DNA of 64,000 nt from Hyaloperonospora brassicae (GCA_947650285.1 CANTFL010000617.1:62001-126000), one strand, 5' to 3'. Positions 1 through 8,734 are shown, counted from the stretch's first letter. Notes: generated by a model not told the origin, from the letters alone. Numbers and translations are program-made.

Positions 1-2
1 GA

Positions 3-683
3 CGTTCCAAAACTTGGTCCCTGGGGCTCGAGAGTAGCGACCCAAATGTGTTTAGGTCGCTAGATGACTTCAAGTCCCGGCTCAGACAAACGTTTGAGCC
101 GCCACGGGCTGAGTTCAGGGCTCGTTCAGAGCCCCTGCAGCTCAAGCAGAGTAAGCGTGATGTGCACGCTTACGCTCAGCATATACGACTCCTCGCGATC
201 AGTATAACTGCTAACCCAGTCCATGAACACACGTTGATTACGGTGTTCATGCAAGGGCTCGCAGAAGGGCCCGTCAGGAGCCACCTCTTCCGCCTTGAGC
301 TGAATACGCTGGAAGATGCGATATCAGCCGCGGAACAGGAAGACTTTAGCATGAGACAGGCTCATGCTAGCTCAAACTCTTATCGTCCACCGAGACGACA
401 AGAGATCGGAGGTCCAGAACCAATGGACCTCAGTTATGGTGAGAGCGAGAGACCTCACTCTTCAAACAACAAGCGATTGCAGACGTGCAATCGCTGTCAG
501 AAGTTAGGGCACTACGCATATGAGTGTAGTGCTCCACGTCCAGTACCTAACAGTACTGAGCGAAATGGACGACCATTTGCCAGAAAGGGCAATGGGCGTG
601 GGTCCAGCGCTGTTGCGAAGCCGCAACAGCGAGGCGGACCATCAAAAATGGTAGGGGTCAATAGGGGCGGAGCGCCCTACTGA
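3..683 (+). CDS. Gag (copy A), 5'-partial
   Basis: This is the capsid/nucleocapsid polyprotein of the retroelement. The frame is open from the window edge (the codon at position 3 continues copy B's gag) to a TGA at 681-683. Near the C-terminus there is one retroviral zinc knuckle, C-x2-C-x4-H-x4-C (C-N-R-C ... G-H ... Y-E-C, about 484-527), followed by a basic Arg/Gly-rich tail. The region before it resembles the retrotransposon gag helical domain. It differs from copy B's gag by only three residues, clustered around positions 130-155. The first residues are missing because of the window boundary, not because of a lesion. Confidence 0.9.
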   Translation, partial: RSKTWSLGLESSDPNVFRSLDDFKSRLRQTFEPPRAEFRARSEPLQLKQSKRDVHAYAQHIRLLAISITANPVHEHTLITVFMQGLAEGPVRSHLFRLELNTLEDAISAAEQEDFSMRQAHASSNSYRPPRRQEIGGPEPMDLSYGESERPHSSNNKRLQTCNRCQKLGHYAYECSAPRPVPNSTERNGRPFARKGNGRGSSAVAKPQQRGGPSKMVGVNRGGAPY

Positions 684-2066
684 TCCAGCAACCTCAAGAG
701 AATTTGAAAATCTCTTGACGAAAGTTGCTCCAGATACACAATCATTCTGTGTCTCTGCACCTGGTGACGACGTTTCGCTCATCACCTTGAAGTTGGAAGT
801 GACAAATGATTTGTCACTTCGTGCCCTATAGACTGTGGGGCGTCGAAGAACTTTGTTCGTCACCAGTCACTAGAGGGTCGTAGGCTCAATTTCGTTGAGC
901 GCGACATTCCCCTCACAAGGATGATGGTGCGCCTTACAACAGGCGCATCGATTACCGCTGAGAAACGTGTAGTCGGTATTCACTACACGTTAGAGGGCGA
1001 ACAGTACGATGATGACTTCATCGTACTAGATCTGGATGACAAATTTGATGTCATCCTGGGATTACCTTGGCTCAGAAAGTACGAGCCGAGGGTGATTTGG
1101 CAGCATCGATCCGTGAAGATGCCTGCCGCTCGTTCATCAGATGGCCATCTGATGAACGTCTTGGAGCGTCCACAAGCATGTGGATGTACTGCGAGTGAGT
1201 GCGATGGCCTCACTTGCGGTACGGTCGTTAGCACGACTGCACAAGATCACAGTGTAGTTGATCACTACACTGTGGAGCAAGCTCCCGGCGGTTGTACAGA
1301 AGTACAGGCTGCGCCGAAGGTCCACCACTCGAAGAAGTCGAGTGGACCGGGACATGGATGCATGCCTAGCGGGCAGCATCTTGAAAGTAAGAAACCTGTT
1401 GCCTCCAAAGGGCAACATGGAAATCCTAGGTCGACTGGAGAGTCGATCGTAGAGGATCGGTGCTTGACTGTGGTTGCACAGCCACATTCAGAAGACTTCG
1501 AGGGAATAAGTCCCCACTTACTTGAGGAAGAACTTCCTCAAGAGTCACTTGCTGAGGGATCAGGCCTTCAGCAACCTGTGGAAGCAAGTTACCAGGAAGA
1601 AACCAAGACGTTGAACGTCTTGGTCAATGACGGATCAAGTGTAGGCGCTTATACGCTTGATCTGATTGTGCCTCCGAATATAACTTCGGAGATAACTCAG
1701 TTGCCAACGCTAGAACCGAAACGGTTCTTGCGTGATCTGCGTAGTGGCAAAGTCAAGCAGATCTGAATACTCGTCACAGAGGATGAGTATGTGGCCGATA
1801 TTCGGTCGGCAACAGTATTTGCTGAGAACGAACGGGTTCTCAGCAGCTCATCGATGGACGAAAGTGTCCTCGATGAGAAGACTCAGATTGATCGATACAC
1901 GTCTCAATCCTGGGAGTAGCTTCAGGCAAATCCTTTGTGTAAGGATTTGATCGAATTCAAGGATGTGTTCCCTGAATCCGTACCTTGCGAGTTGCCTAAG
2001 GACAAAGGCACTCGACACGAGATCGAGCTCAAACCGGGCTCGAAGTACTGTGTCATGAAGCAGTGA
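684..2066 (+). pseudogene. Retropepsin and PR-RT linker (copy A), broken
   Basis: The aspartic protease active site reads D-C-G-A-S (about 828-842) rather than the common D-[ST]-G-A. Just before it the frame is shifted by one base relative to the upstream stretch, and the same shift is present in copy B. Downstream, from 921, a 281-codon open stretch contains the flap-like and I-L-G-L-P-W-L segment typical of Ty3/gypsy proteases. Copy A has private stops at 1764-1766 (TGA, where copy B has TGC) and 1917-1919 (TAG). The stop at 2064-2066 is shared with copy B and lies where a W-P-L-P motif is expected. About eleven residues differ from copy B, more than in the later pol region. Confidence 0.85.
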
Positions 2067-4394
2067 CCACTGCCTCGTGAACGAGTACAAGTGTTCGACA
2101 GGTTTGTTGCCGATCGCTTAGCGGTATGTCATGTGAGGGAATCGACATCTTCTCACAGCTCTCCGACCTTCTGTGTGCGAAAGGCCTCCGGAGGATGGCG
2201 GATAGTGCACGCATTCAACAAATTGAATGCTGCAACGGTACCGGCCCAGACGCCGATACCGAGAAAGGACGTAATCATAGATGGTATGTCAAAGAGTACC
2301 ATCTTTTCGTCCATGGATCTGATGGATGGAATCCATCAGATCCTCATGCGTGAACGGGACATCCCGTTCACAGCAGTGAGCACCCCCAGCGGTATGCTGT
2401 GAAAGTGGCTAGTGATGCCACAGGGGCTGAGCAATTCCCCTGCAACATTCAACAGATGTGTCACAAATCTGTTGAGACCGGTGCGAGACTTCGCACCGAG
2501 CTATTTCGACGATTTGTTCGTCCATAGCCGGGCTATGGACGGAAAGACGGACGTTAAGGTCCACCGAACTCACGTTCGTCAGGTTCTTCAACTTACGCGA
2601 AAGTACAAGTTGTACGCAAACCTCAAGAAGTGTATATTCGCGGCTAGCGAAATACCACTTCTTGGGTGCATCGTGGGTAAACACGGCGTACGCCCCGATC
2701 CCGAAAAGATCAAGGCGATAACTGACTGGCCAGTGCCAGTCGATGTAAAGGGACTTCGGGAGTTCCTTGAGCTAGCGGCGTGCTGGCATAATTACTCGCG
2801 CAACTACGCCGAGATGACTGTTCATCTTTCTTGCTTGCTTAAGAAAAATGTCAAGTGGTCATGGAACGCTGAGTGCCAGCGTTCCTTTGAAGGTATCAAG
2901 CGGAGCTTGATGCAATCGCCGATCTTGGCGATTGCAGATCAGGACAGACCATTTCATGTGGTCTGTGACGCCAGCGATTTCGCAATCGGCTGTGCGTTAA
3001 TGCAGTTCGATGCAGATGGCGCGGAGCGCGTCATCTGTTATCAGTCGCGTCAGCTGCAAGCAGCTGAGCGTAATTACCCAGTGCATGACAAGGAAATCCT
3101 TGCCATGAAATACGCACTGGCTAAGTGTCGCGTCTATCTCTTGGGAGATAGACCGTTTGTTGTCTACACGGACCATGCGTCATTACGCACGGCCGTAAAC
3201 AGCCCACAACTCTCGCAAAGAATGGCGAGGTGACTGTCTTTCTTCGCGGAGTATAACTTCTCCGTGGAGTATAAACCGGGACGACTCAATGTCGTCGCGG
3301 ATGCTCTTTCGCGCCGGCCCGATTTCGAGCCGGACGCACAATCCAACAGTGAGGATAAGCCCACTGTTGCGACACTGTCAGTCAGTGTCCCGTCGTCAAG
3401 TTTACTTGACGACGTACGAAAGGCATACGCGGAAGATAAGGATCTTCCGCGATTGATGGATCATCTGGTGAATCCATCCAGTAAATCCATGAGGGATTTA
3501 CCGGCTTTGTACCGATCCGATGAGGATCGGTATAGTACACGCAACGGATTGCTGTACTATACAGCTGTTGCCGACGACACGCCTCGTGTCGTCGTACCCG
3601 CTCATCATGATTTGCGTTTACGCATCATGTATGAGTGTCACGATGTCCCAACAGGCGGCCATCGTGGTAGAGAAAAGACTTACTTCACGGTAAGTCGTGA
3701 CTTTTACTGGCCCCGCCAGTATCAGTTTGTTCGCAAGTACATACGTGCTTGCGAGGTTTGTCAACGGTTGAAGCCTAGTCCTGCATCCCAAGCGCCATTG
3801 CAGCCTCTGCCTGTTCCGGCAGAGTGCTGGCAGTCCGTTTCAATGGACTTCGTCTTCGGTTTCCCCGAAGACGCTCACAAGAATAATGGTATTCTTGTAT
3901 TTGTTGACTGATTCAGCAAGATGGTCCATCTTGCTGCAGTCCCTGAGTCGATCAAGACTCAAGGTTGTGCTCGTGTCTTTCTCGACACGGTCTTTAGACT
4001 CCACAGGTTACCCCGTGAACTCGTATCCGACCGTGACCCTCGATTCACGGCGGAATATTGGCAATCCGTGTTCCGTTCTCTCTGAACACGGTTGACGATG
4101 TTCACTTCTGACCATCCCGAAACAGATGTTCCGACGGAACGTGCGAACCGTGTCCTCGAAGAGATCCTTCGAGGATATGTCCACTCGTTTTCGAGTTGGA
4201 GCGAATTCCTTCTAATGGTGGAATTCGCCATCAATAATTCGGTGCATGCTTCAACACTGCACACACCGTTTTACGTGAATGGTTTACGCCATCCACGTGT
4301 GCCTGTACTTCTAGAGTGTGACTCTTGGATAGGGGGGAGGGACTCGCTCGAGCGAAAACCGTTTTGGCTCTTGCTCATCACGTGTCGACGCTAA
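2067..4394 (+). pseudogene. Reverse transcriptase, RNase H and integrase core (copy A), with in-frame TGAs
   Basis: One reading frame runs from the RT fingers to the integrase core and is interrupted only by TGA codons at 2400, 3231, 3909 and 4083, all shared with copy B. RT motifs include W-R-I-V, P-Q-G-L-S-N and Y-F-D-D-L. RNase H shows D-A-S-D-F, a D-K-E-I motif and Y-T-D-H. Integrase shows the His/Cys region ending C-E-V-C, then M-D-F, S-D-R-D-P and E-R-A-N-R-V-L-E, which carry the D-D-E triad. A frameshift around the G-run near 4330 moves the acidic linker into the next frame. Copy A reads G-I-H-Q-I where copy B has G-F-Y-Q-I. Confidence 0.88.
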
Positions 4395-5346
4395 CGTCAT
4401 CACGTATGATGCCGATGTCGATCAGGTCGACATCGATGAAGCACACCACCGCAATAATAGCGACAACGCTATTATTGACTCGGATGATGATGACGATGCT
4501 GGTATATTCAGCATCGTCAACGATTATACCAGCGAGGAAGAAGAAAACCTCGCTGAAGAAGAGAACAATCTCTTAGCAGTGCGCACGAAGCGCACTGAAA
4601 GACAAAACAAAGAGTCAGCAGAGAATTTCCTGCTGGCTCGAGAAGCGGTAATTCGTTTCGTTCAGGACTCCATCGCAAATGCGGTGGATCTTCAGAAACG
4701 GAACGCAGACAAGAATGGAAGAGCAAATGCTCTTTCATTTAAAGTTAACGACCTAGTACTACTGTCTACGGTAAACTTACCTGGACATGCAGTCACTAGT
4801 GTCGGCAGTAGTAAACTACTGCCGAAGTACATTGGGCCATTTCGAGTGTTGCATCGTAAGGGCAATGCATACACGATCGAATTGCCACGTAAGATGCGCA
4901 CGCATCCTACGTTTTACGTGGGGAGGCTCAGGCCGTACTGTCAGTACGAGCCTTCTTCTTCCGATGAAGATAGCCCCCACGTACAAGAACATCCATCAAG
5001 TTCTTGCGCTCGCGCTCCAGACGATCCGTCTGGTTGCTCAGATAAGATACCTCGGAACTCAACTGAGTTATCTCCCCGCGAGCTGTCGCCAGCTCGCCGT
5101 AAAGGGAGCGGACGTCCCGATAGACCTGAGGCTGCGCTGTGGCGTAATCGGCGCGATCTCTCGCTCGATCAGCCTCGTGACCCTTGCGGTTCTTCCGCAC
5201 GGTATCGGTCAAAGCGTAGCGCCGATCGCGCTCGTGCTTCAAGTCATCGCGCAATTCATCGATTGCGCGATCCATCTCGTAAGGGTCGAGATGGTGAGCA
5301 GAATCATCTGGATGAGGTCTTTCCTCCTCTACCACATCCTTTGGTG
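4395..5346 (+). pseudogene. Acidic linker and integrase C-terminal domain (copy A)
   Basis: After the frameshift near 4330 the frame encodes a highly acidic linker (D-S-D-D-D-D-D-A, then E-E-E-E-N-L-A-E-E-E-N) followed by the integrase C-terminal barrel, seen as F-K-V-N-D-L-V-L-L, L-P-K-Y-I-G-P-F-R-V and H-P-T-F-Y-V-G-R-L-R-P-Y. It continues into an Arg/Ser-rich region and stops at the left junction of the 489 bp insertion, which separates it from the chromodomain at 5836. The conceptual protein is identical to copy B over 256 residues. The same DNA is open on the other strand (antisense ORF 2). Confidence 0.85.
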
Positions 5347-5349
5347 TAA

Positions 5350-5397
5350 CGACCTTTGGGTTATGAGCCCAACACGCTTCCTCTGCGCCAAAGTGCT
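5350..5397 (-). pseudogene. Initiator tRNA-Met(CAT), 5' half only
   Basis: Read on the - strand from 5397 it gives the acceptor 5' strand A-G-C-A-C-T-T, an initiator-type D arm, a 5-bp anticodon stem TTGGG/CCCAA with loop CTCATAA (anticodon CAT) and the start of the variable loop. It ends at about nucleotide 48, where retroelement sequence begins. The T arm and 3' acceptor strand are missing, so it cannot make a tRNA. The A-T first pair expected of eukaryotic initiators fits the visible A1. The predicted 3' end of such a tRNA matches the primer-binding site of copy B. Confidence 0.8.
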
Positions 5398-5550
5398 AGC
5401 TCGAGTGGCACACATCACATTCACACACAAAATACATACAAACACAATAACCTCACGCGTCAATCATGTGCATAGACGCTTTATGTGGAGATCTGCCATT
5501 CCCGCCTTCGACAGACGACCCGTACAGGAATGGCTGAAAAGCAGTGGAGA

Positions 5551-5622
5551 GGCCTTGTGGTCTAGTGGTATGATTCTCGCTTAGGGTGCGAGAGGTCCCG
5601 GATTCGATCTCCGGCAAGGCCC
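5551..5622 (+). tRNA. tRNA-Pro (anticodon AGG)
   Basis: This is a full cloverleaf. The acceptor stem is GGCCTTG paired with CAAGGCC (5615-5621), followed by one discriminator base. The anticodon stem is CTCGC/GCGAG around loop TTAGGGT (anticodon AGG), and the T stem is CCGGA/TCCGG around TTCGATC. The internal A box (TGGTCTAGTGG) matches the eukaryotic consensus exactly. The B box, GATTCGATCTC, departs slightly from GGTTCGANNCC. No T-run lies immediately downstream; the nearest is near 5671. There is no intron and no encoded CCA. The gene sits inside the insertion in copy A. Confidence 0.93.
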
Positions 5623-5835
5623 AGCTCGTTGCCCATCAATCTCAACAAATGACGGGTATGACTGCCTATATCTTTTACTCATGTGTGTGAGCACGAACGA
5701 AGACTTGATTGCACATCTGTGGAATGGAGCAAGTCAGGGCGCTACCGTTGCGCTCGTTGCGGTGAGCATGACACCACTATCCATGTATACGGTCTGTTGA
5801 CATAGCACCTCACTTGACCGAAAACAGTGACCAGT

Positions 5836-6041
5836 GTCATTGTGGTCAACGCTTTCTAGTGGAGCGTATCTTGAACCACCGTGACGATTCAGTATCAAGG
5901 ACGATCTACCTCGTCCAGTGGTGGGGGTATCCACCCTCTTGGAATAGCTGGGAGCCCCGCTCTCAGCTGTTGATGGACGTTGAAGGTCTCGTCCGCCAGT
6001 ATGACGAGACCCATCCGGTGAGTCCTCGGGCCCATCGGTAA
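5836..6041 (+). pseudogene. Chromodomain of copy A, detached from integrase
   Basis: A chromodomain of about 50 residues shows the hallmark V-E-R-I-L-N-H-R, then Y-L-V-Q-W-W-G-Y, P-S-W-N-S-W-E-P and a C-terminal helix (M-D-V-E-G-L-V-R-Q-Y). In chromoviruses this domain at the integrase C-terminus directs insertion to particular chromatin. In copy B it is fused in frame to the integrase, ending at 9837. Here the 489 bp insertion cuts the link, so it would not be made as part of the integrase. It is followed by TAA at 6039-6041. Confidence 0.85.
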
Positions 6042-6114
6042 ACACGCGCTTTTGGCGCTTGTAGACGGATTGCAAGTTTGCAATCGCGTCACGCATCTCA
6101 GCCGAGATGTGTGC

Positions 6115-6837
6115 TCATCCCCAGGGCAAACTTAGGGAATACACATCCCTATGTGCACGCTGCGAGTTGTCAACACAACTCGCACACGGGTCTCCCCATG
6201 TGAGGCAAGGAATGTCTGCCTCACTCGACAAACAGTGCAACCGGTACCTTGCACCGGTTGGCGTTCGCTTTTCGAACCTGAGGCGTGTCGCCCCAAGTTT
6301 CTTAAGCCACCCTTCTCGTCCAAAATTCTTTACGTTTTGGACGAACGCGTTCCACGCAGCCAAAAGCGAGGCCTTGTCACGCTTTTGGTTGCCGTTGTAC
6401 CATCGATGTCTAAGAAAGACATCGAGATAAAATTCTTCTTCAGCGCGAAAGTTCTTCGCGCTGGAACTCAAGCCGTGAATCTCAGTCGCATCGAATAAGG
6501 GTATCCGATGGTGTTGGCTTGTCTCGTGAGACGAGCTATTGATGAGCCGTTCGGGCAAACACCGCGGCTTCGGCTCATCACGCTTTACAGTGGTACCTCT
6601 GTCGGTACCACGGCTCCCAGATTGACGACGGCTCACACCATCGTCATCACGCTCGTGCGAAGAAGCACGAGTCGGCGGTGGTAAGGAATAATATTCCCCA
6701 TCGCCCTGATCATCGTCATCACTGCCGAACAGACTGTGTTGCAAATCACGAGTCCGTTCGTTCGGCAGTGGCCTTGGCGAATACTGAGGCGTCGCCGGTG
6801 ATCGAGACGCCTTTGGAGCATTGCCCGAGTCAGACAC
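6115..6837 (-). CDS. Antisense ORF 1 of copy A (240 codons)
   Basis: An open frame lies antisense to the retroelement in the region between the chromodomain and the 3' LTR. The N-terminal half is polar and probably disordered (Ser/Pro/Asp/Arg-rich). From about residue 115 it becomes more ordered, with the segments F-Y-L-D-V-F-L-R-H and L-L-A-A-W-N-A-F-V. I recognise no family. In copy B the same frame begins at a more distal ATG (8854), but there it carries one TAG and a one-base insertion, so copy A has the better-preserved C-terminal part. It ends at a TGA that is shared with copy B and lies a few codons before antisense ORF 2 in the same frame. Whether it is translated is unknown. Confidence 0.5.
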   Translation of the reverse strand: MSDSGNAPKASRSPATPQYSPRPLPNERTRDLQHSLFGSDDDDQGDGEYYSLPPPTRASSHERDDDGVSRRQSGSRGTDRGTTVKRDEPKPRCLPERLINSSSHETSQHHRIPLFDATEIHGLSSSAKNFRAEEEFYLDVFLRHRWYNGNQKRDKASLLAAWNAFVQNVKNFGREGWLKKLGATRLRFEKRTPTGARYRLHCLSSEADIPCLTWGDPCASCVDNSQRAHRDVYSLSLPWG

Positions 6838-7140
6838 GTCTGACTCGCCAGAGTAGATGACCTCAATGTCGGGGTCATCATGCGCACGCGGTGCTGTTCC
6901 GCGTGCACCTGCAGGACATCTTGCTGCAAGAGGAGAACGAGCAGCAGATTACTAATCGTCTGCCGCAGAGGCTGGCACAGCAGCGGGCTGTGCGTGTCTT
7001 GAGTCACACCGCATAGACATGTTAACAATGCGAGGTCGGGTGGAAAGTGAATGGAACGGACCCAACAAGTGCTCCCTGTCCCAATGGTGCCCAATGGGTG
7101 GCCGCCATATCTTTGATAGTCACACGGTGACTATCAGTTA

Positions 7141-7151
7141 AAGGGGGGTGA
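7141..7151 (+). other. Polypurine tract of copy A
   Basis: AAGGGGGGTGA immediately precedes the LTR start TGTAACG. It is the expected plus-strand priming site of an LTR retroelement. The same tract sits in mirror orientation beside copy B's 3' LTR (8724-8734). Confidence 0.8.
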
Positions 7152-7544
7152 TGTAACGGGGCAGCCCGTTACATGAAGTTGTCACTTTAAGGAAAGTTAC
7201 AATAAAGAATATGAAGTTCAATATTCTTTTAACAATATCACCAAAGTGGTGATATTGAAGGGTCGACAAAAGGGTCTGTTCATTGGTTGATATCTTGATG
7301 ATATCAACCCACCAATCGCCGCAAGACGCGCGCAATGAGTGGTGAGTAGACGTCGTCATAAATTCAGTTATATTAGCATAAGTAAATTAAGTCAAACTGA
7401 GAGACAGTTTTTTAGAAGACTTGATTATATTAATATGACAGTTCTGCTTTTACCTTACCTACGCTTCCTCGCTTGCCTCGTGTACGTCTGTCGGGCGCAC
7501 CAAAACCCTTGCGTTAAGTTCACGCAAGGGTGTGCCCCGTTGCA
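7152..7544 (+). repeat. 3' LTR of copy A (393 bp)
   Basis: It begins TGTAACGGGGC and ends GCCCCGTTGCA, the near-perfect inverted termini of this family. It contains several perfect hairpins, for example CAATATCACC/GGTGATATTG with a 5-nt loop, TTGATATC/GATATCAA and CCCTTGCGT/ACGCAAGGG. It resembles the two LTRs of copy B but differs from both at many positions, clearly more than the internal regions differ. Confidence 0.9.
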
Positions 7545-8329
7545 CACCATGTACCCGTAGAAGTCCTGGGTTTCTGGGTTGCACGTATTGGGCAGGCCAG
7601 TGCCTACAGGTACGCCAGCTCCATTTGGACCAGGTGCGAGGTTGTCGGGCGTGGTCATACTCATAGGGCCCCATACGTTTTTGACAACTCAGCGCTTTCC
7701 AGCATCAAAGCCCGTAACAGGGCAAGTAGGGCCTCCGGGTCTGGGCGTCTGCCTTGGCCACCGATTGTACCCCATTCCATAACCCCGAACGATACTTGCT
7801 GGGCCACAAGGAATAGCTTGGTCGGACACGGAATCTCAGGCTCCTATAGATGCGTACATAACACTATAAAAGAGGCACGGTAGGATCTGGTAGCTTTATT
7901 AAATGTTAGCATTGGGCACGCAAGGGCCAAATATATGTATTTCAACTTACTTGCTGCCGCACTTACTGCCATTGTCTGTTTCACTTACTACCGTCTCGCT
8001 CACCCTACCAATCAAGCAGTTTCGTGTCCCATGTTGCAGTTAAGAATCATGTGGTTGACACTATTCAGAATGTGTAATTTATATTTTTTTGAGTACTGGT
8101 TTTGGGACTTTTGTACATTGAGTTTCTGGTTTTGAGATTTACTCCATCAAGCAATTGCGACTATGCAATTATTGACTGACGCAGAAAGCTACGCATATGT
8201 ACAAGTATGGTCATAACGTAAAGTTGACAGGTGGAAATCGATATCAGGACTAACTCGCGCACTTGCGGCGCGGATGCTGTGGATACTTTTCGGTGCGCAT
8301 GGACACCAATGAAATGCACATGCGTTCAG
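7545..8329. other. Spacer between the two inverted retroelement copies
   Basis: This is 785 bp of unique sequence between the facing 3' LTRs. On the - strand from about 7870 to 7670 there is a roughly 60-codon open stretch without an initial ATG, and an adjacent frame at 7664-7550 is also open. They look like coding remnants but match nothing I recognise. The right half (7930-8329) is AT-rich and has no convincing gene. Confidence 0.5.
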
Positions 8330-8723
8330 TGTAACGAGGCACACCCTTGCGTGAACTTAACGCAAGGGTTTTGGTGCGCCCGACAGACGTACTCGACGCA
8401 AACGAGGAAGCGTAGGTAAGGTAAAAGTAGAACTGTTATATATAATATAATTAAGTCTTTTATCCACTGTCTCTCTGTTTGACTTAATTTAATTATACTG
8501 ATCTAACTGAATTTATGACGACGTCTACTCACTACTCATTGCGCGCGTCTTGCGGCGATTGGTGGGTTGATATCGTCAAGATATCAACCAATGAACAGAT
8601 TATTTGGTCGACCCATCAATATCACCACTATTGGTGATATTGTTAAAAGAATATTCAGCATAATATTTTTTATTGTCATTATCTTCTAAATGACAATTTC
8701 CATGTAACGGCTGCCCCGTTACA
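8330..8723 (-). repeat. 3' LTR of copy B (394 bp)
   Basis: It starts TGTAACGAGGC and ends CCCCGTTACA on the + strand. It aligns along its length with 15927-16317 but with many substitutions and small indels. It contains the family hairpins, including CCCTTGCGT/ACGCAAGGG near the left end. Confidence 0.92.
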
Positions 8724-8734
8724 TCACCCCCCTT
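8724..8734 (-). other. Polypurine tract of copy B
   Basis: On the - strand AAGGGGGGTGA lies directly against the 3' LTR start, identical to the tract of copy A. Confidence 0.8.

Larger units (their letters stand above)
600..5300. repeat. Tract tiled with perfect short inverted repeats (mirrored in copy B)
   Basis: Perfect palindromes and hairpins recur through the coding DNA. Examples by arm positions: 608-617/622-631, 796-807/809-820, 1131-1144/1145-1158 (a 28-bp perfect palindrome), 1248-1258/1264-1274, 2315-2327/2331-2343, 2350-2358/2363-2371, 2519-2529/2531-2541, 3391-3400/3405-3414, 3428-3437/3442-3451, 3510-3518/3524-3532, 3914-3924/3926-3936, 4452-4462/4467-4477 and 4803-4812/4815-4824. 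Arms are 9-14 bp with loops of 0-6 nt; many shorter ones lie between. Copy B carries the same set. The host genes at 41-61 kb do not show this density by eye. Confidence 0.85.
5347..5835. other. 489 bp insertion carrying tRNA sequences, private to copy A
   Basis: Copy B runs directly from the integrase tail to the chromodomain across a six-base stretch (near 10042-10047). Copy A instead holds 489 bp between the matching junctions at 5346 and 5836. The insert contains an antisense 5' half of initiator tRNA-Met abutting the left junction, an intact tRNA-Pro on the + strand, and about 200 bp after it with no recognisable gene. No LTR, poly-A tail or target duplication is visible at its ends. This fits filler DNA captured in break repair better than a transposon. 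The flanks match copy B on both sides. Confidence 0.75.
4928..6096 (-). pseudogene. Antisense ORF 2 of copy A, split by the insertion
   Basis: This is the counterpart of the intact 227-codon antisense ORF at 9782-10465. The N-terminal part runs from 6096 to 5836 and the coiled-coil C-terminal part from 5346 to 4928. The 489 bp insertion lies between them, so the reading frame runs out inside foreign DNA at 5734. The C-terminal part is identical in sequence to copy B and lies antisense to the integrase C-terminal domain. Confidence 0.5.
1..7544 (+). mobile_element. Ty3/gypsy chromodomain retrotransposon, copy A (5' part outside window)
   Basis: In order on the + strand lie gag with a CCHC knuckle, retropepsin, reverse transcriptase (YFDD at 2502-2513), RNase H, integrase with an HHCC-type region, an acidic linker, the integrase C-terminal domain, a chromodomain, a polypurine tract and a 3' LTR. 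The 5' LTR and start of gag lie before position 1. Almost every base has a counterpart on the opposite strand in copy B (8330-16317). The copy is defective: gag-PR and pol contain shared frameshifts and in-frame TGA codons, and the chromodomain is split from the integrase by a 489 bp insertion (5347-5835). Family assignment rests on domain order and motifs and is secure; activity in cis is very unlikely. Confidence 0.95.

Noticed and set aside
4787..5584. 265-codon ORF overlapping the integrase tail of copy A
   Set aside because: It lies in a different frame over the recognised integrase C-terminal domain and runs into the insertion; composition is that of a shadow frame.
7455..7674. - strand ORFs reading across the spacer into the LTR of copy A
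   Set aside because: Half of each frame is LTR sequence, and no ATG-initiated protein with a recognisable motif results. The spacer part may be an old coding remnant.
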